Positions 25,738 through 35,044 of a stretch of DNA of 64,000 nt are shown piece after piece; within the stretch, counting starts at the first letter, position 1, and every line of letters starts with the position of its first letter. A program made the translations under genes and the position numbers. The notes below the pieces were generated by a model, which did not search any database, had not been told where the DNA came from, and saw nothing but the letters and a program-made list of their open reading frames with translations. The stretch comes from CAIURC01 sp043777315 (GTDB lineage: Bacteria; Verrucomicrobiota; Verrucomicrobiia; Chthoniobacterales; Chthoniobacteraceae), in contig JAYVPW010000033.1 in the NCBI GenBank assembly GCA_043777315.1, positions 17,804 through 81,803 on the forward strand, written 5' to 3'.

Positions 25738-26316
25738 TCACGCGAAGGGATTCAACCGGCGCAGCGTTTCGACCAAGCCGCAGCACGCGCTGCCCGGCGG
25801 TTGCCAGCGACACCAGCCGACATTCGCCGAACGGCGGCGCGCGCAGTGGCCGAAATAGTGGCGCGCCATCTCGCGTTCGTGCGGGCGATTGGCATCGTGC
25901 CAGACGATCGTGGCCCCCGGCGCGGCGTGCTGCGTGGCGAAGCGGAAGGTGCCGCTGCGGCCGAAGTTTGGCGGGTGCGCCGAGCGCGGGCCATCGAGGA
26001 AAAGAAAGTCGAATTTCCCGCCATCCCACGGCACCGCGTCTTTCTCGACGCTGCGCGGACCGGCGGGCGTCACGTCGTAATTTCGGAACTCGACGCGCTC
26101 CAGCCACGGCGCGCCTGCAAAGGCGGTTTTCAGTTCCGCGATCCACTCGGGATAATTGTCCCACGTCACGATTTTCGCGTCGCAGTTCTCCGCCCAAAAC
26201 CGCGTCGTGAGGCCGGAGCCGAACTCCGCGATCCTTTGTGGGTGGGCTTCGCGGAGGAGTCGCCGCAATACGGCTTCTTCTGCCGGGACCATTTTGAATT
26301 GCTGTAAATCGATCAT
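25738..26316 (-). CDS. Class I SAM-dependent methyltransferase-like protein
   Basis: The 192-residue protein has a Rossmann start with RIAEFGSGLTTRF (a GxGxx loop), KIVTWDNYPEW with an acidic residue after strand 2, and FDFLFLDGPRSAHPP followed by a GATIVWHDANR strand. This is the layout of class I methyltransferases that act on sugars or small molecules. The ATG at 26316 overlaps the upstream stop as ATGA. It sits between glycosyltransferase genes, so it probably modifies the growing glycan or its precursor. It is short for the family and has no obvious C-terminal cap. Confidence 0.72.
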   Translation of the reverse strand: MIDLQQFKMVPAEEAVLRRLLREAHPQRIAEFGSGLTTRFWAENCDAKIVTWDNYPEWIAELKTAFAGAPWLERVEFRNYDVTPAGPRSVEKDAVPWDGGKFDFLFLDGPRSAHPPNFGRSGTFRFATQHAAPGATIVWHDANRPHEREMARHYFGHCARRRSANVGWCRWQPPGSACCGLVETLRRLNPFA

Positions 26317-27110
26317 GGGAAAAACGGCGCGGCATCGACGGTCACGAGTTCGCCGCGCCGGTATTTTTCGTGCTTCCAGCCCGAGGGTGCGGTGCGTCCG
26401 GTGGCTCTGGCAAAGGCCCGCCGCAGCCATGCCCCGGGGGAATGTTTTCGCAGCTCCGTGATATTTTCCCGCGCTACCGAACCTTCCGGTTCACCGCTGC
26501 TGCGTGGCAGAAAGCAGGCGTGCAGGCAGCGCAGGCGCGCGGCATTCCAGCTCGTGGTTTTGTAAATTTCGTGCCGCCGCGTCGCGTCCCAGCCGGGATT
26601 GAAGACGTTGTCCTGGCCCATCAGTCGCTGCGGGGAATCGGGATCGAGCCGTTGCACGGCGGCGAAGTTATAGAGCTTGGTCATGCTCCGGCAAGGAGGC
26701 GCGAAGTAGCCGCGCGCGGTCGCCGCCGGCTCGTTGATTTCGACACAATGGAGGACGTTTCCGAAGACCACCCATGAGTCCCGCCACGCTCCGTCCGCGA
26801 GCGACGCGCGGGTCGTAGCAAGCCCGGCCGGATCATAGATTTCATCCCCATCCACGCCGAGGACCCATGTGTTCGTATTGGCAAAAGGCTCGAGCATTTC
26901 GCTCGATTCGCGCGGGTTTCGGATGCGATGCGGCTCGACTTTCTTCGAGTGAATCGCCAGCTCCTGCGCGACCTCGAAAGTGGCGTCGGTGGACTGATGA
27001 TCGGCGATCAAAACGCGGTCGCAGAAATCGAGGACATTCAGCACCGCACGCCGCAGGAAGCGGTCTTCATTGCGAACGAGCAAAATGCCGATGGTGCGGA
27101 GATCGGACAC
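26313..27110 (-). CDS. Glycosyltransferase family 2
   Basis: The 265-residue protein begins TIGILLVRNEDRFLRRAVLN, with LIADHQSTDATFEV and a metal-binding VLGVDGDEIYDP, matching GT2 enzymes of the type that read a D-x-D/E. The start codon is GTG. It overlaps the following methyltransferase gene by 4 bases and follows a membrane protein gene by 4 bases. The middle part (CRSMTKLYNFAAVQ) is typical of related surface-glycan transferases. Substrate unknown. Confidence 0.8.
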   Translation of the reverse strand: MSDLRTIGILLVRNEDRFLRRAVLNVLDFCDRVLIADHQSTDATFEVAQELAIHSKKVEPHRIRNPRESSEMLEPFANTNTWVLGVDGDEIYDPAGLATTRASLADGAWRDSWVVFGNVLHCVEINEPAATARGYFAPPCRSMTKLYNFAAVQRLDPDSPQRLMGQDNVFNPGWDATRRHEIYKTTSWNAARLRCLHACFLPRSSGEPEGSVARENITELRKHSPGAWLRRAFARATGRTAPSGWKHEKYRRGELVTVDAAPFFP

Positions 27111-27114
27111 GGAA

Positions 27115-28437
27115 TCAGGCTCCCGGTTTCATGATGTTGAGAGCCTGCAACAGGATTTTCGGAACCAGCTCGTGCGCGTACCCGGCGACGGAGATGAGGT
27201 AATATTGGCGCAGGTCGTAGAGAAAAATGAACGCGATCAACAGACTGAGGACGACGTCCTGCCGCGCTCCGAATCGCCGCACGAACCACGCGAGCTGACC
27301 CCACGCGAGCGTGCGAATCGTGAGATCCCAGATCGTACTGTAGCGGAGGTTCATGCCGTGCGGGACGTTGCACATGAGCAGGTAGCTGAAGGCCATGAAC
27401 GTAAGCAGAAACGCGAACGCGCGGTGCTCGGGCACGACGCAGAAAATGGCGGAGATCGCGAGGCAAAAGACCCACGGGCTGACCATGAAAATCTCGAACA
27501 GGTAGCGATGCCACGGGCCGTCTCCGGTCGCGATTGCGTAAGGCATCGCGGAGGCTTTCGAGACGAGCAACTGGTAGGCGTGCGAGAGCACTTTCCAACT
27601 GCCCGCGAGCTCGACCAGCACGAGAATCCCGAGCATCGGACCGACGGCCAGCGCGAGCAAAAGCCAGGGCGTGACGGTGCCGAATTTCTGCCAGCGATTC
27701 AGGGCGATCACGCCTCCCAGACCGACGAAAACGAAGGCGGCGTTTTCCTTCACCGTCACCATCGCCGCGAGCGAAAGCGCGAGCGCGGTGAGCCAGCGCC
27801 AGTCCCGCGGTTGCTGGAGATTTTCCCACAAAAGCCAGAGCGCAAGCATGGCCCAGAACGCGACGAATCCGTCGATGAGCACGTTTTGGCTCATGTGAAT
27901 CTGGACGGGCGCGCCGGCGAATAGCGCCATCACTCCGCACGCTGCGGGCGGGCCGAGCATGCGCCACGCGGCGACGCCGGAGAGGAGAAAGAGGAGCGTC
28001 GAAAACGTAATCGCCACGCCGCGCAACGAGCGCAATCCGGGGTCGGTCCAGAGTGCCGCGGGGGCCTTGAGATCGGGCAGCGGCGCGGCGGCGCCATACA
28101 CCGCGCGCTTCCAGACGTAGCCGCTGAAGATGAAGAGGAAGCGCGTCGGGGGAAGCAGCGCGAGCTTCTCGGCCTTTTGCCGCTTGATGTAGTCGCGGCA
28201 AATCTCGGGGTAGTGCGCGATGCCGCCGCGAGATTCGAGATCGACGATGTAGTTGCGATAAAGCCCGGCGTCGAAGCCGACGACGGGAAAGGTGCCGCTC
28301 GGATAAACGCGCACGCCGACACCGAGCGCGACGATCGTCGCGAGCAAAAGCCAGAATCGCCACGAATGCGGCGATGGCTCGGGAAGGCCCGCTGGCACAG
28401 GCTTCGGAGAGGTTATGGAATCGGGGGCGGCGTCCAT
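27115..28437 (-). CDS. Multi-pass membrane protein, GT39/ArnT-like
   Basis: The 440-residue protein has about nine hydrophobic segments, starting with WLLLATIVALGVGVRV. Its first loop, FPVVGFDAGLYRNYIVDLES, carries an acidic residue in the place where the catalytic aspartate of polyprenyl-phosphate-dependent (GT39/GT83, GT-C) transferases sits. Such enzymes use undecaprenyl-phosphate sugars on the periplasmic side. The start at 28437 overlaps the upstream gene by 25 bases. Assignment is by topology and the DxG-type first loop only; a flippase-associated or other membrane role is possible. Confidence 0.68.
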   Translation of the reverse strand: MDAAPDSITSPKPVPAGLPEPSPHSWRFWLLLATIVALGVGVRVYPSGTFPVVGFDAGLYRNYIVDLESRGGIAHYPEICRDYIKRQKAEKLALLPPTRFLFIFSGYVWKRAVYGAAAPLPDLKAPAALWTDPGLRSLRGVAITFSTLLFLLSGVAAWRMLGPPAACGVMALFAGAPVQIHMSQNVLIDGFVAFWAMLALWLLWENLQQPRDWRWLTALALSLAAMVTVKENAAFVFVGLGGVIALNRWQKFGTVTPWLLLALAVGPMLGILVLVELAGSWKVLSHAYQLLVSKASAMPYAIATGDGPWHRYLFEIFMVSPWVFCLAISAIFCVVPEHRAFAFLLTFMAFSYLLMCNVPHGMNLRYSTIWDLTIRTLAWGQLAWFVRRFGARQDVVLSLLIAFIFLYDLRQYYLISVAGYAHELVPKILLQALNIMKPGA

Positions 28438-30242
28438 GTCTCGGGGATTTCGTAAAAGCGGAAAGGCATCTGGCGGAACAAGGAGCGGAAGTTTTTCTCG
28501 GAGTACTCGACGATCTCGCGTTCCGCATCCTCGCGAAAAAGGACGTAGCGGACGCGCGGCTCGCCGAGCTTCGCGCAAGCGGAGAGGAAGCCGGTGAGGG
28601 TGCCGGGAAAGGTCATCTGGTAGAAGCGAGCGCTGCCGCTGAGTTCCGGCAAATAATTGAGCTGCTGGTAGTCGGTGAGGATCGCGCCGTGCAATCCCTC
28701 GCGGTGAATGTGCTCGTAGATCAGGGCGTTCACCTGCGGGTAGGCGATCTGCCGCATCAGCGCATCCTGCTTGCCCAGTATGTCCGCGCGCGAGACGCGC
28801 GCATTGAGCCCGACGAGTCCGCAAGCAAGCGCCAGCGCGGCTCCGATGGCAATCGACCGCGCTCGAAAGAGCCACGCGAGCGGCGCGGAACTCCGATGCC
28901 GGAAGAGAAGTTCCGCGCCTTCGACGAGGCCGGTGCCGATGGTGAGCGCGAGAAAAGGGAGCGCGGCGGCAGCGTTGCGCTGGTCGTAACTGAAGAGCGT
29001 TCCCCAGAGCAAATAGAGTGGCAGACCGAGCGCGAGCGATTGGCGTCCGAGGGGATTTCGCAGTGCAAGCAAGGCGCACAGGGCAAAAGCGGCGACGGCT
29101 CCGTTCGTGAGCGGTTTGCTTTTTTGCAGGCCCGAAAGTTTGGCGACGACCGCGACCGTCGCGCGCTCGAGACGTTCGCCGTAGCTGCGTCCGCGGTGCA
29201 GTTGTTTGGTCTGATATTCCCACTCGGACCGCTCGGTTTTCGCCGAGACGAGCTGCCATTTGAAGATGAACCACGGCGCGACCAGCACGCCCGCGGCGAC
29301 CGCAATCGCAGTCAGGGAGCGCGTCCACGTTTGGCGATCGGCGCGGGATCGAAGCAGGATGACGACGTTCCAAATCAGCGAGGCGAGCAGGATGAGCGCG
29401 CCGCCTTGCTTGATCAAAGTCGCGGTCGCGGCGAGCAGCGTGGAAAGGACGACGGTCGGAAAAAGAGCGAGCCGGCGGGAGTGGTGGAGGACGAAAACGA
29501 GCCACGTCGCCGCGCCGGCGAAGGCGAGGGGAATATCGACCCATCCCTCGCCGATGTAGAGCCCGAGCAGCTTCCCGAGCATCCAGACGAAAACGGGCAC
29601 GGCGGCGAGACACGCGATCGAGCGAGTGGCCTGGAACGCGGCGATGAAGATCAGCGGCACTCCGACGGCAAAGAGACCCATGAACGACTTTGCGAAAATG
29701 TGCGTCTCGGCGGTGCCGGTGAATTGGTAAATCAACGACCAATTCGCGGGGATGATCTGCGGATAATATCCCGAGCGCGCCGACACCCGCCCGGCGAACC
29801 AGTCGAGTGCCCAGCGATTCCATGAGACGATGTCGTCGCCGATGCCGAAGACGCCGGGAATTTTGCGCGCCCACTCCAGCGCCAGCGCGGCGACGAGCAG
29901 CACGGCGACGGTGAAGAGAATGTGGCGCAGCGGCAGCGCCTCCGGCCAGTCGCCGACTTGCTCGCGAACGGAATTTTCGTCCGACGTTTCCGGCGCTGCG
30001 GGACGCCGAAAAAGCAGCCAGATCGCGGCGACAACCTCCGCTCCAAAAATGCCGAAAACGACTGGCCGCTGGTATGCGCCGACGAGCGTGAGGAGATAAA
30101 CCAGCTCGTAATTTGCGAGCAGGCTGAGCGGAAAAATGAGCAGCGCCCGCGCGAGCAAGTCCGGTACGGCGAACGGTCGCAGCACGAGCCAGCCCGGCAG
30201 AAAGCAGACCTGCACGAGCGCGAGAAACGCGAGGAGGATCAT
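28413..30242 (-). CDS. Large multi-pass membrane protein, GT-C-like
   Basis: The 609-residue protein has roughly twelve membrane segments (for example ILLAFLALVQVCFLPGWLVL at the N-terminus) and a first large extracytoplasmic loop with GDDIVSWNRWALDWFAG, an acidic loop expected in GT-C enzymes such as GT39 or oligosaccharide-processing proteins. A soluble C-terminal region (about 490-609) follows the last membrane segment. The ATG at 30242 overlaps the upstream stop as ATGA. It is probably a polyprenyl-phosphate-linked glycosyltransferase or related envelope protein; I cannot name a family with confidence. Confidence 0.68.
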   Translation of the reverse strand: MILLAFLALVQVCFLPGWLVLRPFAVPDLLARALLIFPLSLLANYELVYLLTLVGAYQRPVVFGIFGAEVVAAIWLLFRRPAAPETSDENSVREQVGDWPEALPLRHILFTVAVLLVAALALEWARKIPGVFGIGDDIVSWNRWALDWFAGRVSARSGYYPQIIPANWSLIYQFTGTAETHIFAKSFMGLFAVGVPLIFIAAFQATRSIACLAAVPVFVWMLGKLLGLYIGEGWVDIPLAFAGAATWLVFVLHHSRRLALFPTVVLSTLLAATATLIKQGGALILLASLIWNVVILLRSRADRQTWTRSLTAIAVAAGVLVAPWFIFKWQLVSAKTERSEWEYQTKQLHRGRSYGERLERATVAVVAKLSGLQKSKPLTNGAVAAFALCALLALRNPLGRQSLALGLPLYLLWGTLFSYDQRNAAAALPFLALTIGTGLVEGAELLFRHRSSAPLAWLFRARSIAIGAALALACGLVGLNARVSRADILGKQDALMRQIAYPQVNALIYEHIHREGLHGAILTDYQQLNYLPELSGSARFYQMTFPGTLTGFLSACAKLGEPRVRYVLFREDAEREIVEYSEKNFRSLFRQMPFRFYEIPETWTPPPIP

Positions 30243-31129
30243 GGCTTCGAGCGAAGTAGTGTGGACGCCAAAGCCTGTAACCATGCGGGTCGGACGACCT
30301 GCGCCGGATTTTCGCGCAGACTTTGGCCGAGGAAAAAAAGCGCGGCCCGCCGATCGGTCGCCGCGGCCAATTGTCCGAGCTGGAGGAAGCGCCAGGCGAG
30401 TCCGGCGCGGGCGGTGAGCAGCGTGCTGAGCCGAAATCCTTCCGCCTCGCGCCGGAGCGCGCCGAAGACCGACTGCTTCTCGCGATACATTCGATAGACC
30501 AGTTTCATCGTCTTCGAATCGGGCTGACGGTGCTGCACGGCGAGCACTTCATCGACGTAGTGAAACGGGAAGTGCGCGGACATCCGCCACCAGTATTCGA
30601 GGTCGAGGACGATGTGCAGCTCCTCTCGGAGGCCGCCGACTTTCTCCCAGACCTCGCGGGTGAAAAAGACCGCGGGCTGGAGCACGCTGACCGACTTGTC
30701 CCACCAGCGGAGCAGGTCCTCGCGGCGCTCGAACCGCGGCCGTTGCACGCGTTCGCCGCCGCCGTCGTAAAAAATCTCGCGTGCGTTTCCGAAGATCACG
30801 GGACGGCCCCCGTCGAGCAGTTCCCGGCGGGCGGTGGCAAAAGCGCCGGGGGCGTATTCGTCGTCGGAATTTAGCCAGCAAATGATGCGGCCCCGCGCGG
30901 CGGCGAAGCCTTTGTTGATCGCGTGCGACTGCCCGCGGTCGGGCTCGGAGATGCAGCGGACATGCGGATATCTGGCGATGATCTCGAGCGTGCCGTCGGT
31001 CGAGCAGTTGTCGAAAATGAGGTGCTCGAAATCGTCCGTGCCCTGCGCGAGCACGGAGCGGATGCAGCCTTCGATGTAGCCCGCCTGATTGAACGACGGC
31101 GTGATGACGGAGAACGTCGGCGCGTTCAT
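30239..31129 (-). CDS. Glycosyltransferase family 2
   Basis: The 296-residue protein shows FSVITPSFNQAGYIEGCIRS, FDNCSTDGTLEII and the metal site IICWLNSDDEYAPGAF, the pattern of GT2 enzymes closely related to its neighbours at 31126 and 32020. It also has the conserved SEPDRGQSHAINKGF segment seen in the 32020 gene. The ATG at 31129 overlaps the upstream stop as ATGA. The three consecutive GT2 genes are probably ancient duplicates acting at successive linkages of the same glycan. Confidence 0.87.
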   Translation of the reverse strand: MNAPTFSVITPSFNQAGYIEGCIRSVLAQGTDDFEHLIFDNCSTDGTLEIIARYPHVRCISEPDRGQSHAINKGFAAARGRIICWLNSDDEYAPGAFATARRELLDGGRPVIFGNAREIFYDGGGERVQRPRFERREDLLRWWDKSVSVLQPAVFFTREVWEKVGGLREELHIVLDLEYWWRMSAHFPFHYVDEVLAVQHRQPDSKTMKLVYRMYREKQSVFGALRREAEGFRLSTLLTARAGLAWRFLQLGQLAAATDRRAALFFLGQSLRENPAQVVRPAWLQALASTLLRSKP

Positions 31130-32016
31130 TTGGCGATTCCGAGCAGGCGCAGTGCGCGCAGTTGCCAGCGCGCGCGGCGCGTCCAAAACGAGCGGACGCC
31201 GAGTTCGACGGCTTGCGCGAGGAGCGGTTCGAGGATCTCCCAGCGGCGATACCAGATCGCTTCTTTCAACGCGGAATCGACGACCTTCACGGGGCTCGTT
31301 TCGAGGAAACCGAAGTCGAGTCCCCGCCCGCGGCACCATTCAAAAAAGGCGAGCTGCGCGCGGAGTCCGCTGCGGATGCGGCGGCTCACCTGCGTGCCGG
31401 CGGAGCCCTCGCGGAAGGTCTTGTCGAGCACCACGGTGTCGCAAAATGCGAAGCCGGTGAGCATCCCGCACTTCACCCAAAAATCGCGGTCTTCCATCGG
31501 CTCGAATCCGGAAACGAACCCGCCGGTTTTCTCGAAGACATCGCGGCGCACAATCGCCGCGCCGGGAGTCGTAATGATCGCGCGCTTGAAGTTTTTTTTG
31601 GCGGGATGTGGCGGCTCGCCAGCCGACGACGGGAGCCCGTGCAGACGCGCCTCCGCCGGAGCCGCGCCGCGCGCGATCACGCGGCCGTAAACGACGCCCG
31701 ATCCTTTGCCAGCGCTGGAAAGAAGGGATTCGGTCGCGTGCGGGAGGAGCAGGTCGTCGGAGTCGAGAAAGAGCATCCATTCCGCGGTGGTGAGCCGCGC
31801 GCCGTGATTGCGCGCGCTGGCGACGCCGCCGTTTTCCTGTCGCACAAAACGGACGCGGTTTGCGAAAGGCGCGCAGGCTGCGCTGGTCGCATCGGTGCTG
31901 CCGTCGTCGATCACAACGATCTCCTCCGCGGGACGAATTTGCCGCAGCGCAGACGTGATGACGGCGGGCAAAAGCTCCGCCGAATTGAAGCTCGGGATGA
32001 TGATTGCGACGCTCAA
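31126..32016 (-). CDS. Glycosyltransferase family 2
   Basis: The 296-residue protein starts SVAIIIPSFNSAELLPAVI, with VVIDDGSTDATSAAC, the ENGGVASARNHGA segment and WMLFLDSDDLLLPHA, all typical of GT2. The C-terminal part is basic and helical (RRARWQLRALRLLG). The start codon is TTG at 32016, the first in-frame initiator 3 bases after the upstream stop; no ATG is available before the conserved strand. It continues the coupled operon. Confidence 0.86.
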   Translation of the reverse strand: MSVAIIIPSFNSAELLPAVITSALRQIRPAEEIVVIDDGSTDATSAACAPFANRVRFVRQENGGVASARNHGARLTTAEWMLFLDSDDLLLPHATESLLSSAGKGSGVVYGRVIARGAAPAEARLHGLPSSAGEPPHPAKKNFKRAIITTPGAAIVRRDVFEKTGGFVSGFEPMEDRDFWVKCGMLTGFAFCDTVVLDKTFREGSAGTQVSRRIRSGLRAQLAFFEWCRGRGLDFGFLETSPVKVVDSALKEAIWYRRWEILEPLLAQAVELGVRSFWTRRARWQLRALRLLGIAK

Positions 32017-32019
32017 GAT

Positions 32020-32868
32020 TCAGACGCCCAGTTGCACGAGTGCCACGTCCACTTTCTCGCCGTGCCGGCGATAGAGGTCGCGAAAAGCCCAGTTTTTGAA
32101 GCGCTCGAGATGGTAGCGGCGCAGGCGCGCGAGGCCGGAGTTCAGACGCGGGAGCGCATCCGCGACGTCGCGGAATGCAGCGCCCCACTCGGGTCCACCA
32201 TGTGTTTCGACAAAGTCGATGACCTCGCGGGTGCGGCGCGGATTTCCGCTGCTCGTCTTGTGTCCGGCATGAAAGCGATAGACGGAAAAGTATTCGGCGA
32301 TCGGTCGGGGAACCGCATGGGCAGAGGCGCGGAGGAACCAGTCCCAATCGAGGACGAAGTGGAAATCGGGATTTAGCTCGCCCGTTTTTTCCCAAAGTGT
32401 GCGCGTCCAAAACGTGCTCGGCTGGACGATGAACGCGCGGGTCTTCAGCGCCTCGCGATCGAATGGTTTTGGAGGCCACGCTTTCGCCTTCGCCGGAGAT
32501 TCGTAAATGCCGAGGCAGCCGCCGTAGATCATCGCGGCGGTGTTCACATCGCCGAGCGAGCGCACGGCATTCGCGAGCGCGAGGGGAAGGTAGTAGTCGT
32601 CGGAATTCAGCCACGCGAGCACGTCACCGCGTGCGAGGTGGAAGCCTTTGTTGATCGCATCCGCCTGCCCGCGGTCGGGCTCGGAAATGAAGTGCGTGAT
32701 CGCGTGCCGGTAGCGTTCGACGATGGCGAGCGTGCCGTCGGTGCTGCCGCCATCGACGACAATGATTTCCAGCCGCGGCCAGCCCTGGCCCGCGATCGAG
32801 GCAAGCGTCTGCTCGATGAACGCAGCCTGATTCAGCGTCGGGACGACGATGGAAACGAGCGGGGTCAT
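32020..32868 (-). CDS. Glycosyltransferase family 2
   Basis: The 282-residue protein has VSIVVPTLNQAAFIEQTLAS, IVVDGGSTDGTLAIV, SEPDRGQADAINKGF and VLAWLNSDDYYLPLAL. It resembles the 30239 gene product in the donor-binding half. The ATG at 32868 overlaps the upstream stop as ATGA. The C-terminal part, with QPSTFWTRTLWEKTGELNP and a WDWFLRASA segment, matches GT2 enzymes of O-antigen clusters. Confidence 0.87.
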   Translation of the reverse strand: MTPLVSIVVPTLNQAAFIEQTLASIAGQGWPRLEIIVVDGGSTDGTLAIVERYRHAITHFISEPDRGQADAINKGFHLARGDVLAWLNSDDYYLPLALANAVRSLGDVNTAAMIYGGCLGIYESPAKAKAWPPKPFDREALKTRAFIVQPSTFWTRTLWEKTGELNPDFHFVLDWDWFLRASAHAVPRPIAEYFSVYRFHAGHKTSSGNPRRTREVIDFVETHGGPEWGAAFRDVADALPRLNSGLARLRRYHLERFKNWAFRDLYRRHGEKVDVALVQLGV

Positions 32869-34238
32869 GTCGCGGGAGTCCGGCTTTTCTGGAGTATCTG
32901 CCAGTGGTGTCGTAAGCCATTTTTCCAAAGCAAAGAAAGGGCGATCCGGGGCAGCGCGCGGCGCAGGTGGCGGCCAACTGCGGGCGGTCGGACACGCGCG
33001 GATTTCGGCGCGGAGAGACTTTGGTAAAGCGCGGCGTAGTGCTCGGCCTGGTCGCGCAAGGTGTGGCGCTCGGCGATGAGACGCGCGCCTTCCCGGCCCA
33101 TTGCGCGGCAGCTTGCCGGGTCGGCGATGAGCTCGCGGAGCGCGGCGGCGAGCGCGCGAGAATCGCCGACGGGGACAAGCCGTCCGCAGAGGCCGTCGCT
33201 GATCACGTCGGGAATCCCGCCGGCGGAAAAGGCGAGGACGGCGGTGCCGCAGGCGAGCGCTTCGAGCATCGTGTTCGGGAGATTGTCCTCGAGTGAGGGC
33301 AGCACAAAAAGATCGGCGGCGGCGTACGCGTCGCGCAACTGCTCGGCGGAGCGGAGATAGCCGAGCGCGCGGCACGGGCCGCTGCGGCTCGTGAAATCGG
33401 CGGGCAACTCGCCGAAAGCCAGAAGCTCGGGGGCGTCGCCCGCCGCGCGGCAGATGGAGAGAGCTTCGACAAACTCGGTCACTCCCTTGCGCCGCTCGGA
33501 TGCGAAATCAGCGCCGAAGAGCACGTAAAATTTGTCGTCGGCAAGACCGAGCCGCTGGCGCGCGGCGGCTTTTTCGACGGGGAAAAACTGTGCCGTGTCG
33601 ATGCCGTATGGAATCACTTCGACGCGGGCGTTTTTGAAAACCACGCTGCTCCGCGCGGCGTCGGCGAGCCATCGACTCGGCGCGACGACCGTAAATTGAG
33701 CAGGTGCGAAAAGCTCGCGCTGGTCGCGCAGATTGCGGCGCGGAATCGCGAAGTCGTCGTGTCGCAATTGCGGGCACGGAAAGCACTCGCTTTCAAATCC
33801 GCGGCAGCCCGCGGAAAAGTGGCAGCCGCCGGTGAACGGGCGCTGATCGTGGAGCGTCCAGACCATCGGCTTGCCGAGCGCGGCGAGAGCGGCGATCGAG
33901 GGCGGCGATTGAAAATCGGCGAGCCAGTGGAGGTGCAGAATATCGGCCGTGGCGACGCCCGGTTCGCCGGTGAGATCGGTGCCGGGATAGCCGAGCGAGA
34001 AGTAGCTGTTCGAGAGCGGAGTGCGGTTACGCGCGATTTTCCATGCCTGGATTTCGCTCCAAAATGGCGACGCCGATTTGCCGCCGTTCGTCGTCTGAAT
34101 TGAAGCGTCGTTACCTGTTTTTCGGCGCACGAGCATCGACGACTCGACCCCGATTTCGAGCAGCCCGCGATGCAGATGGAAGGCCGATCGCGCGGCACCG
34201 CCTTGAACGTCGGAGGTGCTGAGGTGGACGACGCGCAC
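32865..34238 (-). CDS. Glycosyltransferase family 4
   Basis: The 457-residue protein begins RVVHLSTSDVQGGAARSAFH (GT4 glycine loop), has the WTLHDQRPFTGGCHFSAGC segment common in WcaC-type colanic-acid transferases, and ends with FVLPSLEDNLPNTMLEALACG and VSDGLCGRLVP-type donor-site residues. CHFSAGC-E-CFPCPQL contains a conserved cysteine cluster seen in relatives of WcaC. The start codon is GTG at 34238. The C-terminal 60 residues are basic and extend past the usual fold. Confidence 0.86.
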   Translation of the reverse strand: MRVVHLSTSDVQGGAARSAFHLHRGLLEIGVESSMLVRRKTGNDASIQTTNGGKSASPFWSEIQAWKIARNRTPLSNSYFSLGYPGTDLTGEPGVATADILHLHWLADFQSPPSIAALAALGKPMVWTLHDQRPFTGGCHFSAGCRGFESECFPCPQLRHDDFAIPRRNLRDQRELFAPAQFTVVAPSRWLADAARSSVVFKNARVEVIPYGIDTAQFFPVEKAAARQRLGLADDKFYVLFGADFASERRKGVTEFVEALSICRAAGDAPELLAFGELPADFTSRSGPCRALGYLRSAEQLRDAYAAADLFVLPSLEDNLPNTMLEALACGTAVLAFSAGGIPDVISDGLCGRLVPVGDSRALAAALRELIADPASCRAMGREGARLIAERHTLRDQAEHYAALYQSLSAPKSARVRPPAVGRHLRRALPRIALSLLWKNGLRHHWQILQKSRTPAT

Positions 34239-34240
34239 GG

Positions 34241-35044
34241 TCAGGAAATCGGGACGATCGCTTCGACGAAAAGCGAGTCGGGTTTGCGGACTTCGCCGTC
34301 GCTGGCATCGAGCCCGAAGCTCGCGAAATCAGGAATCCGGGATTCGGTGGACGAACAAATCCGCATCTCGGCGAAGTCCGATTTTTCCAGCAGGGCTCGA
34401 AGCGAGACGCGGTCGTACATCCAGCGATGCACTTCTCCAGAGTTCCGAAAAGTGGCGGCGGCCGCAGGCGTGGAGTCTTCGACGCTGGCGTCCGCGGCTC
34501 GCTTTTTTGAGCGCAGTTTTTCGATCACGCGCAGCACCTCGCGGCCCATTCTCGCGATCACAAACGACTCCGCAGGCATCGGCGTTTGCCGCCAGTATCG
34601 GAGCATTTCGCCGCCGCATTTTTCGCGGGCGAGCTGGTCGATCAGCTCCAGGATCATCCATTCGTGGCGCGCCGTTGCCTCGGGATCGCGGCTCCACGCA
34701 CCGCCGAGATTTTCGAGGTAAAGCCGGGCGATTTCCTCGAGGTCCGGGACGACGACTCGCAGCACACCGCCGGGCTTCAGAACGCGCCGGCACTCCGAGA
34801 TCAAGGCCTCGCCTTCGCGCGGCGGAAGATGCTCGAGGACGTGCGAATGATAGACCGCCGTGAAGCTCGCCTCCGCGAATGGCAGCGGTTTGCGCAGGTC
34901 GTGCTGGAGGACGCGCGGGTCGGCGGGGACGATGTCCGCGTTCGTCCAGTCGGGATGAAAATGCGCGCCGCAGCCGAGATTCAGGAGCGGCCGCGCGGAG
35001 ACGACTTGCAGCGCGGCGGAGCGTTTATTTCGTGAGCCAAACAC
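34241..35044 (-). CDS. SAM-dependent methyltransferase (class I)
   Basis: The 267-residue protein has the class I loop LLNLGCGAHFHPDWTNAD, a DLRKPLPFAEASFTAVYHSH strand with an acidic residue, and the post-II motif LEHLPPREGEALISECRRVLKPGGVLRVVVPDLEE. This closely matches methyltransferases of O-antigen and capsule clusters whose product is often a methylated terminal sugar. The start codon is GTG, and its first 20 bases overlap the 3' end of the upstream gene. A helical insert (about 145-190) lies between core strands. Confidence 0.85.
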   Translation of the reverse strand: MFGSRNKRSAALQVVSARPLLNLGCGAHFHPDWTNADIVPADPRVLQHDLRKPLPFAEASFTAVYHSHVLEHLPPREGEALISECRRVLKPGGVLRVVVPDLEEIARLYLENLGGAWSRDPEATARHEWMILELIDQLAREKCGGEMLRYWRQTPMPAESFVIARMGREVLRVIEKLRSKKRAADASVEDSTPAAAATFRNSGEVHRWMYDRVSLRALLEKSDFAEMRICSSTESRIPDFASFGLDASDGEVRKPDSLFVEAIVPIS